Assembly: GCA_024803745.1 (NCBI GenBank)
Contig: JANJXV010000039.1
Location: 8,239,001-8,303,000 of the forward strand
Length of the DNA: 64,000 bases
From: Megascapheus bottae
Lineage: Eukaryota; Chordata; Mammalia; Rodentia; Geomyidae
Direction: 5' to 3'
Part shown: one piece after another, positions 11,647-28,420 of the stretch
How positions within the stretch are numbered: the first letter of the stretch is position 1
Layout: each line of letters begins with the position of its first letter
Notes under the pieces: generated by a model
Seen by the model: only the letters and a program-made list of their open reading frames with translations
Databases searched by the model: none
Told to the model about the DNA's origin: nothing
Translations under genes and position numbers: made by a program

Positions 11647-12135
11647 CCGGGAGCATAGCCTAGTGGTAGAGTGTTCGCCTACCATGCATGAAGCCCTAGG
11701 TTGGATTACTCAGTACCACATACTCAGAAAAAAGTCAGAGTGGAACTGTGGCCCAAATGGCAGAGCACTCGCTTTAAGCAAAAAGTATCCAAGAACAGTG
11801 CCCAGGCCCTGAGTTCAAGTCCTAGGACTGGCAAAAGAAAAAGAAAAGTAATATGGTTTGGGCTGGGAATGAGGCTTAGTGGTAGACTGTTGCCCAGCAT
11901 GCATGAAACCCTGGATTCCAACCCTCAGTACCATGTAAATAGAAAAAGCCTGGGGCCGGGAGTTTGGCCTACTGGTAGAGTGCTTGCCTAGCATGCACGA
12001 AGACCTGGGTTCAATTCCTCAGTATCACATACATAGGAAAAAACCGGAAGTGTTTCTGTGGCTCAAGTGGTAGAGCTCTAGCCTTGAGAAAGCCCAAGGA
12101 CAGTGCTCCAAGCCTAGGACTGGCAAAAAAAATAC
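11647..12135 (+). repeat. Three tandem IDL-Geo insertions
   Basis: A full dimer at 11647-11835, a left-unit copy at about 11863-11950, and another dimer at 11955-12130. The middle copy is cut short exactly where the third begins, so the third inserted into its junction. Confidence 0.8.
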
Positions 12136-12214
12136 TGGGGAAAAAAAGATTGTACACAAAAGATGCATTTACTTACTTATTGCTAGCACTCTACCACTTT
12201 AGCCACTTCACCAC

Positions 12215-12440
12215 TCCAGGCTTTTTCTTTTTTTTTTTTTTTTTTTTTGCCAGTCCTGGGCTTGGGCTCAGGGCCTGAGCACTGTCCTTGGACTTTCTCA
12301 AGGCTAGAGCTCTACCACTTGAGCCTCAGCACCACTTCTGGCTTTTTTCTATGTATGTGGTACCCAGGAATGAACCTGGGTCTTCGTGCATGCTAGGCAA
12401 GCACTCTACCACTAGGCCAAACTCCCAGCCCTTCTCCAGT
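12215..12440 (-). repeat. IDL-Geo SINE, antisense
   Basis: A full reversed dimer beginning with a long T-run at 12230-12248. Confidence 0.85.
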
Positions 12441-12554
12441 ATTTTTACGATAAACTTTCTCATAAAATTCACTTGTCTCACGTACATAATTGAACCATTC
12501 ATGAAATCACTCATCATCATACACATTCCCAATTAATAAAACTTAAGCTGTAGG

Positions 12555-12930
12555 CCATTGGCTACGAGATCTGAGGATCACGGTTCAAAGCCATCCTGGA
12601 CCCCCGCCCCCAGGGCGGTCCCAGGACTTGTCCTCAGGGCCTGGGCTCTGTCTCTGGGACTCATCAGTGCTCCAGGCTAACACTACTTGGGCCACAGTGC
12701 CACTTCTGGTATTTTCTGGTATTACGTGGTACTGCGGCTTCATGCACAGTAGACAAGCACTCAACCACTAAGCCACCTTGCCAGTCTTATCTGCAATTAA
12801 CCAATAAAAAACCAGAAGTGGAGCTAGGGCTCAAGCGGTACAGAATTGAACAAAAACAGAACCCCCAAACTACTCGGGGACACCCACTAGATCCCCAGTT
12901 CAAGCCCCCAAACTGGAACACATGAAAAAA
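12555..12930. repeat. 7SL-like/Geo SINE split by an antisense IDL-type SINE
   Basis: The plus-strand SINE starts near 12555 (GATCTGAGGATCACGG). It is interrupted at about 12606-12785 by a reversed ID-type element and resumes with TTATCTGCAATTAACC. The nesting gives the relative ages of the two insertions. Confidence 0.65.
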
Positions 12931-13558
12931 TCGAATTATTGAATAACTAACATTGCCTTGGAGCGATTCAGCCCGACTCTTCCGCCCCCTTTCAATCTCC
13001 AGGGCCAGCGGATGCTCCCCGAAGATGGCCCCGTCCCCATCATCCGCACTTTAAACCTCGACGCCGCCGCAGCCCGCGGCGCCTGCTCGAGCTGGTCACC
13101 AGCACGGGGACTCAGGCGGTCGCGCCCTGACTCCTCCATTCCCCGATGACAGGCCAAACGTGGCGGTCACATCCAGGGTCACCCGAGCTCAGAACCCGCC
13201 TTCCCCCTCCCCCGCCCCTCAAAGGCCATCATTGCTCAACCCTTGCTCCCCGACCCCGCGCCGCCCGGCGCCGCTGAGCCACTGGGAACCCTCCCCTCAA
13301 CCTCCCCGGCCCCACAGACCCCAAACGCCCAGATCCCACCTCCTACTTTCGCGCCACGTGGACCGAGAGGCCGTACTGACCCGCGGACAAAGACCAAAAT
13401 GTCCACTCCGGGTGCGCTGCGCCTGCGCACGGCGGAAGACAAGCGAGCACTCCCAGAAGTCACCGCGACGCGGCTGGGTTCCTTCACCTAGAGCAGGCCC
13501 AATCGTTCTGTGAATAACGCCGTAGCCCCGCCCCTAGGCTCCGCCGCCGCTGCGTGGA

Positions 13559-13570
13559 ACTACATTTCCC
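13559..13570 (+). promoter_or_regulatory. ACTACATTTCCC motif (ZNF143/THAP11 type)
   Basis: An exact ACTACANNTCCC match in the divergent promoter. Occupancy is inferred from the motif only. Confidence 0.55.
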
Positions 13571-13803
13571 ATAAGACATCGCGGGTCTTCAGTCTCTTTA
13601 TTCTCTCTCCTTCCCCCCTAACTTGGCCGTCTCCCCCAGTGGATTTAGGAGTTGAGGTAAATGTCCTTTCTTGAGTGTAAATAACCTGGATGGGAATGTT
13701 TACAGTGGCCATCCTCTGATGCCTCCTGCGCACTCTCCCAATGGGCCTAATAAGCCCAGCCTCACAGGACGCGCCATCTTGCTCTCCGCTGGTAGGGCGC
13801 TGA

Positions 13804-13815
13804 ACTACGTTTCCC
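13804..13815 (+). promoter_or_regulatory. ACTACGTTTCCC motif (ZNF143/THAP11 type)
   Basis: A second motif 245 bases from the first in the same orientation, close to the proposed ZNF565 first exon. It has one substitution (G for A) relative to the consensus. Confidence 0.5.
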
Positions 13816-14407
13816 GGAATCCACCGCGGCCTGACGTCATGTCTTGGCGTCGAGGCGAGAACCTTGCCAGACTCTTAGCAGGGCCGAGGGCAGGATAAAG
13901 GTGAGGGGCCGGGACGGGGCGGCGCTGGGTCTCTAGGGCCGAATGGCTGCGCCGTTTTCAGTGTGTTTTTGTGTCTTTGTGGCGGGTTGTGGGTACCTGT
14001 GAGTTTGTAAATCACTGGTCTCCAAGGTGTCTGTGGTTCTGTCTGCAGCCATGCCTAAGGTTGGGTTTGGGGCTGTGGGCGTGGCCCTGCGTGTGCCTGG
14101 TCGCCTTGTTTCTGAAATGATGGTTGTGCACTTTGCCAGTGTGTGATTGTTTTATACGAGAATTCGATTGCGAGATTCAGAGAAACCACATTTTGAGAGG
14201 TCCAACTGGGAGTTTTTATTAGAAAGCTAGCGGCAGCAGGTGGACTCTTATCCCAAAGACTTGCCGCTAACTCGAGTCAGGCAAAAACCACATGATTGGC
14301 GTGGGGAACCAAGCTCAACGAAAGTGTTACACAGAGCAAAGCAGACTGTCCGGGGAAACTGTCAGGGTCGAGCATTCTCTGGACCAAAACTTCCCTGGAG
14401 CAGAGGG

Positions 14408-14565
14408 TCGGGAGTTTGGCCTAGTGGTAGAGTGCTTGCCTAGCATGCACGAAGACCTGGGTTCCATTCCTTGGTGCTGTGGCTCAAGCTCTAACCTTGA
14501 GAAAACCCAAGGACAAGGCTCAGGCCCTGAGCTCAAGCCCATGACTGACCCCCCCCCCAAAAAAA
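14408..14565 (+). repeat. IDL-Geo SINE in ZNF565 intron 1
   Basis: Left unit complete; the junction and start of the right unit are deleted. Ends in a C/A tail. The rest of 13901-15180 shows no other recognised element. Confidence 0.75.
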
Positions 14566-15189
14566 AATATGGCTCAGCTCTCCTGGAGCTGAACTAGGTG
14601 ATGCATCTGCAATTCAAAGAATGGCCTGTTTTACCTCTATGATCCAGGTGAAAAGCCCACACCACACAGAAAGACAAGATGTTGTTATTTAAACCCAATA
14701 TCCTTATTTCATCCTGCATAGTGAATGCTCCTCAAATGAGGTGATTTCTGTTTGTTCCTAGTGTGTAACTGGTTCTGTACAGGGCCTGTGGTAGCATTGG
14801 TTTGGAGAGTCTGTGTCTTGATGGTGAGGTAATTGTGTAACAGCATGGTTATGATTGTGGTACTATATCCTCAGGTGTCTCAGGAGTGGATATATGGTTC
14901 TGTTGGTATGATGTGCAAGAGTGAGAAGTGCTGCTATGTGAGTGCCTGTGACTCCATTGTTCTAACCTCTGCAGGACCTGTGAAGTTAGAACATTTCTGT
15001 ACTTGGACAGCTGTGAACTCAGGGTGGCCCCTGAAATTGCAGCTTGCTCTGACCTTTCTTTCCTAGATGGAACAGTTCTACTAGTACCTCAGCTTGTATC
15101 TATGTCCATATAAGGTCTGCTTTTGTTGGGCTTGAGTGCCCCCACCCCAAGCATGTGGTTTATGTCTTTAAAAACTGTAAGAACCGAGC

Positions 15190-15625
15190 CCTGTGGTTCT
15201 ATGTTCAAGCCCCATGACAAAAAAAAAAAAAAAAAGCAGCCCCATGAGGCGGCTTATGCCTGTAATCCTACCTATTCAGGAGGCTAAGATCTGAGAATCC
15301 CATTCAAAGCCAGCCTGAGCACTAAAACCTGGGAAACTCTTATCTCCAATTAATTACCAGAAAACCAGAAGTGGCACTATGGCTCAAGCGGTATGGTGGA
15401 GCTGGGACAGTGCCCAGGCCCAGAGCTTAAGCCTCAAGACGGACCAAAAAAAAAAAAAATGACATTTCTATCTCATTGAACAAACTACACCTCCACTTCT
15501 AGAATTTTGCTGGTTAATTGGAGATAATGTGTTGCTCAGATTTGGCTTCCCCAGCTGGCTTTGAACTGGGATTCTCCTGAGTAACTAGGATTACAGGCTT
15601 GAACCACCCACACCTGGTTGAACTC
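15190..15625. repeat. 7SL-like/Geo SINEs, one per strand
   Basis: A sense copy at about 15237-15455 and an antisense copy at about 15500-15620, with a short A-tailed fragment before them. Confidence 0.7.
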
Positions 15626-15837
15626 TGTTCTTGTTTATGTAGCGGGTGAGGGGAAGAGAAAAAAAAGCAGAGCAGGGACAGTGGAATCCAGTTATTCCAA
15701 GTGCATTGATTTGTGAGTTCTGAGGCATGGTCAGCTTCTCAGAAATGTACTTCTTTAACCTCTACTTTGCTTCTTTAGGACTCTGTACTTACAAAGAGAA
15801 GAAGTAAGACTTAACAGGTTAGATTGTTCTGGAAGCC

Positions 15838-22320
<6,483 letters not shown>

Positions 22321-22329
22321 AAAGCTTCT

Positions 22330-22520
22330 AATAACTCAGAAGGCTGAGAGCTGAGGATTGCTGCTCCAGGCCAGCACAGAGTCTATGAGACTCTTGTCTC
22401 CAGTGAACCACCAATGGAGCTATGGTTCAAGAGATAGAGCACCAGCTTTGAGCAAAAATGCTCAGAGACAGACCCACAGTTCTAAACCTAGTACAGGCAC
22501 TCAAAAACCCAGCTAGAGCT
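22330..22520 (+). repeat. 7SL-like/Geo SINE in the ZNF565 3' region
   Basis: Starts about 10 bases after the stop codon with CTCAGAAGGCTGAGAGC and contains the right module, so it would form part of the 3' UTR. Confidence 0.65.
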
Positions 22521-22575
22521 AGATGTCCTGAGTTCAAGCCCCAACACCAGCTAAATGATTGTTGAATGGAGGTAG

Positions 22576-22601
22576 AATAAATGAAAATGGTCAATAATAA
22601 A
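22576..22601 (+). promoter_or_regulatory. ZNF565: Candidate ZNF565 poly(A) signals
   Basis: Two AATAAA hexamers, 22576-22581 and 22596-22601, about 260-280 bases past the stop codon. Confidence 0.5.
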
Positions 22602-22879
22602 CACTATAATGGTGATCATTGTTGGCCTAGGTGATGAGTCAAAGAAGGGAACTCATTGTACTCTCTCTTTGCTTTTGTCTATCTTGGAATATTTCCTTGA
22701 TAAATTGAAAAATTAAGTACAAAAATAATTCATACTTTGACCTTCACCTTAAAAAGTAGGGAAACTAAGGTTCCAGGGTGCAACCCACACAGCTGTGGTT
22801 TCTCAGTGTTCAGGGGAGCTCCGGGTTCCCAACCAAGTAGAAATTAAGGGGGAAGCTGCATCTGCCCCAGACTGCATCG

Positions 22880-23084
22880 TTCCCTAGTAGGGAATGGCTC
22901 AACTTTCGGCCACTGCCCCTCAGCGCTGAGGAGCTGGTGGCGCTGTGGCCTCTGCACCTGCGCGCCTGACCTGGCCGCGTGTCCAGCCCAACAGAGGTCA
23001 AAGTGCCCCAACTGTCAAGTGTTGTCGACCGGCAGGAGGGTGAGCCCTGTGTCTGGGGGTGACTCCAGTCGCCGACGACTCTTA
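22880..23084 (+). promoter_or_regulatory. COX7A1: COX7A1 promoter region
   Basis: A GC-rich block directly before the COX7A1 start. It includes AGGTCAAAGTGCC at 22995-23007, a nuclear-receptor half-site with a degenerate partner. No TATA box was seen. Binding is inferred from the motif alone. Confidence 0.45.
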
Positions 23085-24307
23085 ATGAGGGCGCTGCGGG
23101 TGAGGTTTCAACCCGTTTCCAACCCTAAGGCCACCCCCAATGGTCCCAGCTGTGGAACAGGACGCTCCCTCTCCCGTTTCTGAGACTTTCAAGGACGCCC
23201 TGGGTGTGTCTCAGCGCCCAGAGGCTGAACCTCCTCCCTTCATCCTGGGCTCGTAACCCGGGATCTGAAACTCTTCCTCCCGCGGCTCCCCAAGCCACCC
23301 CAGGACTTGGGCTCTTGGAACCACAGTCCCCCTTCTGGGTCCTTGCCCACCAAGACCCTCTAGACAGCTCCCAACTTCGCAGCCCGGCCTCTGGGCACGC
23401 CTCGCCAGCGGCGGGCACCGGCCCAGGGTGGAGGGTCCCACCGCCCGGCCTCCGATGGCAGCCCTGGCCAGACCCACGCGGGGACAGCTGCGTCCTACCC
23501 AGCCACCTCCTACCCCGCAGTTTTCCCAGGCGCTGATCCGCTTCTTCTCGACGGCGCAGAGGAACACCTTTGAGAACCGAGTGCGTGAGAACCAGAAGCT
23601 TTTCCAGGTAGCTGCATGGTGGGCGGTGGGCGGGGCGGTGTGTGGGCGGGGCGTCGTGGTGGGTGTGGTCTAGCGGTGGGCGGGGCCGTGGCAGCTTGGA
23701 GGGGAGGGCCGTGAAAATGGCTTTGGGGCGTGGCTGTGTGTTGGTGGGGATGCAGGTGGTGAGCGGGTCAAGCATGGCCCCTTTCCATCCCACACCTAGG
23801 AGAACAATGATGTCCCAGTTTACTTGAAGGGTGGGAGAAACGACAACATCTTGTATTTGGTGACTATGACACTGACTATGGGGGGTAAGTATGGGGACTT
23901 CTCCCCCTTGGCCTTGGTTGCTTGGGATGGGGACTCAGGACCCTACTGTCTATTGCTTTGGCTGGATTGAGTGCTTACAGACATGATGAGGCCAGAGCTG
24001 ACCGGATTGGGAACTGGAGCTGAGGCTAGGGCTCCCTAGAGGATTTGGGCTCATGTTCATAGAAGAAACGGGGCTAGTTAAGGTGGATCTGGGACTCCAT
24101 AAGAGTGGAGGACAGAGCTTCTACTCTGGCTTGGTTAACACCAAGAGTTTGGGAGGGAGCTGGAAACTACAGAGGGCCTTACAAACCCAGATGACATTCA
24201 AAGGTAGGAATAGGGCCTCTTGTGGATCTCTCACTTCCTCTTACTTCCTAGGCACTGCCTACAGCTTATACTCCCTCACCTGGGCTGCCTGCCCCAACAA
24301 GAAATAA
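23085..24307 (+). CDS. COX7A1: COX7A1, cytochrome c oxidase subunit 7A1 (muscle/heart isoform)
   Basis: Four coding exons: 23085-23099, 23521-23607, 23800-23884 and 24252-24307. All have GT/AG junctions, giving 80 residues (79 in human). It encodes the nuclear muscle/heart isoform of a small single-pass subunit of complex IV in the inner mitochondrial membrane. The presequence begins MRALR and continues FSQALIRFFSTAQRN. The mature part has NRVRENQKLFQ, VYLKGG and the membrane helix VTMTLTMGGTAYSLYSL. The residue before the helix is Leu (ILYLVTM), where mammalian COX7A proteins normally carry Arg. Location next to CAPNS1 supports COX7A1 rather than COX7A2. Intron 2 is rich in GC boxes. A diverged second copy follows 2.3 kb downstream. 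Confidence 0.93.
23610..23705 (+). repeat. GGGCGGGG-type tandem array in COX7A1 intron 2
   Basis: Repeated GGTGGGCGGGGC-like units that match SP1/KLF GC and CACCC boxes. A longer related array occupies intron 2 of the duplicate. Confidence 0.6.
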
Positions 24308-24347
24308 GACCAAGAAATTTCAAAGGGCTGGGATCTTCACAAACACT

Positions 24348-24353
24348 AATAAA
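24348..24353 (+). promoter_or_regulatory. COX7A1: COX7A1 poly(A) signal
   Basis: AATAAA 41 bases after the stop codon, followed by GTTGGCTTCTTTGG. The equivalent hexamer is kept in the duplicate at 28131. Confidence 0.8.
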
Positions 24354-24494
24354 AAATGTTGGCTTCTTTGGAACTCTATCCAGATGTGGGTTTTTTTTTT
24401 TTTTGGGGGGGGGTGGTGAGAGCAATACAGACTTTGGAAGCAACAGCACTCTGAACCTCCAAGGGCTTGGGTGAGAGTCTCAACAAGAATCCAG

Positions 24495-26045
24495 CTATCA
24501 GGGCAGGGAGTCTGGCCTAGTGGTATAGGGCTTGCATAGCATGAAGATCCGGGTTCAATTCCTTGGTACCACATACATAGAAAAAACTGGAAATGGTGCT
24601 GTGGTTCAAGTGGTAGAGCTCTAGCCTTGAGAAAGCCCAAGGACAGTGCTCAGGCCCTGAATTCAAGCCCTGGAACTGGCAAAAAAAAAAAAAAATCCAG
24701 CTATCAGTCATGTGCGGTGGCTCACACCTGTAATCTTAGCTACTCAGGAGGCTGAGAGCTGAGAATTGCAGTTCAAATCCAATCCGGGCACTAAAGACAG
24801 TGAGATTCTTGGGGCCAGGAGTTTGGCCTAGTAGTAGAGTGCTTGCCTAGTATACACAAAGACCCGGGTTCGATTCCTCAGCACCACATACATAGAAAAA
24901 AAAAGCCAGATGGTGCTGAAGCTCAAGTGGTAGAGCTCTAGCCTTGAGAAAGTCCAAGGACAGTGCTCAGGCCCTGAGCTCAAACCCAGGACTGGCAAAA
25001 AAAAAAAAAAGATTCTTATCTCCAAAAAACAGGGAAGTGGGGCTGTGGATTCAGGGGTAGGGAAATAGCCTGGAGCTGAAGAGCTCAGGGACAGCACCCA
25101 AGCTCAGAGTTCAAGCCCCATGACCCTCCCCCCCCCAAAAAAAAATCACAGAGCTAGGAGTGTAGCATAGTGGTAGAGTGCCTTTGTAGCATGCATAAAG
25201 CTCTGAGTTTGATTCTGAAAAAGCTGAAGTGGTGCTGTGGCTCAAGTGGTAGAGCGTTAGCCTTGAGAAAATTCAAGGACAGTGCCAAAGCCCTGAGTTC
25301 AATGCCCAAGATTAGCCAAAAAATAAAAATAAAAAAATTTTAAAAAGGGATGTTCCTGGTGGGAAGAGGAGGTATAATTTTGTTTTCCACCACATGGTGG
25401 CGGCAAAGTGATACAAAAACTAGGCTCTGGGGCCAGGCATTGGCCTAGTGGTAAGAGTGCTTGCCTAGGAGCCAGGAGGTTGGCCTGATGGTAGAGTACT
25501 TGCCTAGCATGCATGAAGACCCATAGTACCACATACATAGAAAAAGCCAGAAGTGGTACGGTGGCTCAAGTGGAAGAGCACTAGAACTTGAGAAAATTCA
25601 AGAACTGTGTGTAGGCCCTGATTTCAAGCCCCAGGAACTGACAAAAAAAAAAAAAATACACACAAAAAAACCTAGGTTCTAAACTGGGACCAGTGGCTCA
25701 TGCCTGATTACTCAGAAGGCTGAGATCTGAGGGATTGAGGTTCAAAGCCAACTTGGAAGAGGAAAATCCATAAGACATCTTCACTTAACCAGGGCAAAGT
25801 GGGAAATGGAGCTTTGACTTAAATGGTAGCCATGAGGGGAAAAAACAAAACAAAACATCCTAAACTAGGTGTAGTGGCTGAAATCCTAGTTACCCAGGCT
25901 GCTGAGATGTGAGTTCAAAGCCAGCCTGGGAAGTAAAGTCTGTGAAACTTTTATCTCCAATTAACAACCAGAAAACCAGAAGTGGCTCAAGTGGTAGAGC
26001 GGTAGCCTTGAGCTTGAAGAGCTCAGGGACAAAGCCCCACAACTA
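24495..26045. repeat. SINE field between the two COX7A1 copies
   Basis: Sense IDL-Geo at 24500-24680, 24812-24995, 25152-25310 and 25435-25640. 7SL-like/Geo at about 24700-25130 (itself interrupted by the second IDL-Geo), 25685-25840 and 25865-26045. No unique sequence suggestive of a gene remains. Confidence 0.75.
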
Positions 26046-26244
26046 ACAAAAAAAAAAAAAAAAATCCTAGGTTCTAAACTGGGCTGTAACTCAAATCTGA
26101 GATCTGAAATTTAAAGTCAGCCCATGCAGGAAAGTCCTTGAACCAGCCAAGAAGCCAGCAGGGAGGTGTGCCTCAAGTGTACAACACTATCCTTGAGCAA
26201 AAAGCTAAGTAAGAGTGTCCTGAATTCAAGTCCCAGTACCTGTG

Positions 26245-26248
<4 letters not shown>

Positions 26249-26296
<48 letters not shown>
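26249..26296. repeat. (CA)n microsatellite
   Basis: About 24 CA units preceded by GCGCGC, about 300 bases before the second COX7A1 copy. Confidence 0.95.
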
Positions 26297-26299
<3 letters not shown>

Positions 26300-26600
26300 C
26301 AAGGTTGCAACCACTCAGTAGCAAACTTATTTATGCTCTCCCTCCTGATTCCTCAGTACCACTTTTCACCTTAGTCTGTGCTTCCTGGCCTCTGCCTAAA
26401 CTCATTGCACCATCGCATGATAAACCTGGTGGGAGCGCATGTGCCACGCACCCACTGGATAAATTTGATTTGCTGGCCTCCCCACCCTACCCATGGCCCA
26501 ACTGGATGAAGCTGGGGTGCCCCCAACCACCAAGTCCTGTGAGGTGGGCGTAGCTTGGCTATCGGGTATTGGCTGTTGAAGAGCATTCAGACGAGGCAGA

Positions 26601-28091
26601 ATGAGGGCCCTGCGGGTGACACTTCCACAATACAACTGAAGGCCCCACCACCCAGTAGCCTCACCCTAAAGCAGCCCCCTAAACATTCCAAGCTGTGGCC
26701 CCTTTAGGGCTAGGGGCTCCCTTTCCGCGGAGGCTGGAACCATTCCCTGTACTCCAAATTTCTGAGACTTGGTGGGTAGTCCCTAATGGATCCGAGAATT
26801 GGGAGTTTAAACTTCCTCCCAGTCCCCCTGCAGCTTATTCAGGGCTCCTTATGCAGCCCCGCACCTGCCCAGAGAACTGCAATCCCGTCCTGACCTTCTC
26901 AAGGCGCGGTTTCCTTCCATGAGTTAATGAAGGACTCCCCCTACCCTTATGTTATGCCAGAATTTAGGATCCAGGAACAGCAATCTCTCTTCTGGGTCCT
27001 GGACCACCAGGACCTTCGAGACAGCTCCCCAACCTCAAAGCGGGTTGGGCCTGGCCAGAGGCTGGCACTTGCCCCGGAGGGGACAGTCCCATGTGCCGGC
27101 CTGGGAAGGCAGCCCCAGTCGGACCCAGGTGGGAACAGCTGCCTCCTACCCCGCAGGTCTCCCAGTCGCTGATTCGCCCCTTCTGCTCGACCGCGAAGAG
27201 GAACTACTTTGATAACCAGGTGCCTGAGAAGCAGAAACTTTTCCAGGTAACTTGCTGCGGGCGTGGCTTGTGCGGTGGGCGGAGCCCTAGTGGATGCGAC
27301 TGCGTGCTGGGGCGGGGTCAGGGGGTGTGGCTACGCAGTGGGCGTGGCTAGTCCCGGAGATGTTCTAGGCGTGGCCCCAGTGTGTGAAGGTGTGGTGGGC
27401 GGGGCTACGCGGCGGATGGGGCGGTGCCGGTGGGTGTGACTACCCAGTGGGCGGAGCCACAGGAGGTGACAGCTGGAGTGAGAACAGTGTTGATGGGTGG
27501 AGCGCGGGTCCCTGAGCCCAATTCTCTGCAGTCACCAGCTTTCATGCCACATGCTGACATCTAGGAGGACAATAACCTTCTGGTGTACTTGAAGGGCGGG
27601 GAAACAGACTTCATCCTATATAACCTAACTATGGTGCTGACGCTGGGGGGGTGAGTGTATTGCTCCAAGTTCTGAGCTGGGGCTGCATGGGGGATGGATA
27701 TGGGGCCACTGGCGCTAGGGCCCTGGCTGGTATTATTGCCCAGAGCGGTGGTGGAACCCTGAATTGCCTGGATTGGAGACTGGTATATATAAACAAGGCT
27801 CCCTAGGACCTGGGGCCCATGCCCAAGGGAGAAACTGGGCTGGTTTACCGGTGGGTCTGGGACTTAGGAGTAATGGAGGATAAACCTCCTACCTAGATCC
27901 TCATTGTAATTGCCAGTAGGTCCCCCACACCGAGTCCAATAAAGATCTGGGAACCAGGCTGTTTAGTGGGAGCCTGAAGAAGAGGTGACAAGGTATAAAA
28001 GAAGGTGAACGGTAGAATTGGGATCTCACTACTCTGCACTGCCTATAGCCTGTATTTACTCGCCTGGGCTGCCTTCTCCCAGAAGAAGTGA
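26601..28091 (+). CDS. COX7A1-like tandem duplicate with a relocated last splice junction
   Basis: Exons at 26601-26615 (MRALR), 27157-27246 (VSQSLIRPFCSTAKRNYF, ending EKQKLFQ) and 27565-27650 (VYLKGG, ILYNLTM) are open and bounded by GT/AG, although donor 1 is weak (GTGACA). The equivalent of exon 4 would begin at 28036, but its AG acceptor is gone (ACTCT precedes GCACTG). Exon 3 also has one extra G before its GT. The next AG, at 28047-28048, leaves LYLLAWAAFSQKK in frame. The resulting 77-residue product lacks the four residues TAYS of the membrane helix. It keeps a presequence, the LKGG motif and a poly(A) signal at 28131. It may be an expressed complex IV subunit variant or a young-looking pseudogene; the sequence alone cannot decide. 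Retained introns rule out a processed copy. Confidence 0.6.
27250..27480 (+). repeat. Expanded GGGCGTGGC-type array in intron 2 of the duplicate
   Basis: Many irregular copies of GTGGGCGTGGCTA-like units, which match KLF CACCC and SP1 boxes. The array is longer than in the first copy and accounts for much of the larger intron (318 against 192 bases). Confidence 0.6.
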
Positions 28092-28130
28092 CACCAAGAC
28101 GCTTGGAGGTCTGGAAAGTTAACAAATATT

Positions 28131-28136
28131 AATAAA
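28131..28136 (+). promoter_or_regulatory. Poly(A) signal of the COX7A1-like duplicate
   Basis: AATAAA 40 bases after the stop, at the same spacing as in COX7A1 and followed by the related TGTTGGTTTCTTGG. Confidence 0.65.
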
Positions 28137-28154
28137 CATGTTGGTTTCTTGGTA

Positions 28155-28420
28155 ACTGACCATCAGTGACATGTGTGTCCCACCAGACTGGAATGGGTCC
28201 ATTGCCCTAGCCCTTGAAGGTTGCTGCCTCTTAACTCTCAGTGAGGAAGGCAATGCTGCCTCCTGGGCCTGTGGGGCGTGGGGCCGTATCCAGCAGCTGA
28301 GCAAGACCTTCTCCTACAGTGGATGCCAGAGCATCAATGACACGAGTGGCATAGGCTCAGACAAGCTTAAAGAGGTATTGGGTGGCACAGAGACCTCCTG
28401 TAAGCCCAGACTGTGCAAGC
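28155..28420 (+). other. Sequence present downstream of the duplicate but not of COX7A1
   Basis: About 265 bases separate the poly(A) region from the GCAACAGCACTCTGAA block. The first copy has only a short T/G-run there. An open frame (28171-28545) crosses it, but I recognise no domain and it runs on into SINE-like sequence. Confidence 0.4.

Larger units (their letters stand above)
12950..13900. promoter_or_regulatory. CpG-rich divergent promoter of ZNF146 and ZNF565
   Basis: This is the only GC- and CpG-rich block between the two zinc-finger genes, and ZNF146 (minus) and ZNF565 (plus) point away from it. It contains two copies of the ACTACNNTTCCC motif, at 13559-13570 and 13804-13815; that is the ZNF143/THAP11-type element common at divergent housekeeping promoters. 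A splice donor (AAAG|GTGAGG) at 13900/13901 fits the end of a noncoding first exon of ZNF565. First exons of ZNF146 should lie on the minus strand within 13.0-13.5 kb, but I cannot fix their ends. Confidence 0.7.
22950..24475 (+). repeat. Segmental duplication, unit 1 (COX7A1)
   Basis: Exons, introns and the 3' flank resemble 26440-28450 in the same order. The shared blocks reach the GCAACAGCACTCTGAA segment at about 24439-24475. Edges are approximate. Confidence 0.75.

Noticed and set aside
11640..12440. CRISPR-like regular repeats
   Set aside because: The repeated units are about 190-base SINEs with A-tails in both orientations, in a mammalian genome; spacing is irregular.
4000..12950. Search for a KRAB exon belonging to ZNF146
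   Set aside because: No minus-strand KRAB-A or KRAB-B signature was found by eye in this stretch, consistent with a KRAB-less ZNF146.
23125..23793. 222-residue minus-strand frame opposite COX7A1
   Set aside because: Antisense shadow of GC-rich COX7A1 exon 2 and introns; no recognisable domain.
26601..28091. Second COX7A1 copy as a processed retropseudogene
   Set aside because: It keeps three introns at the same positions and homologous intronic sequence, so it arose by DNA duplication.
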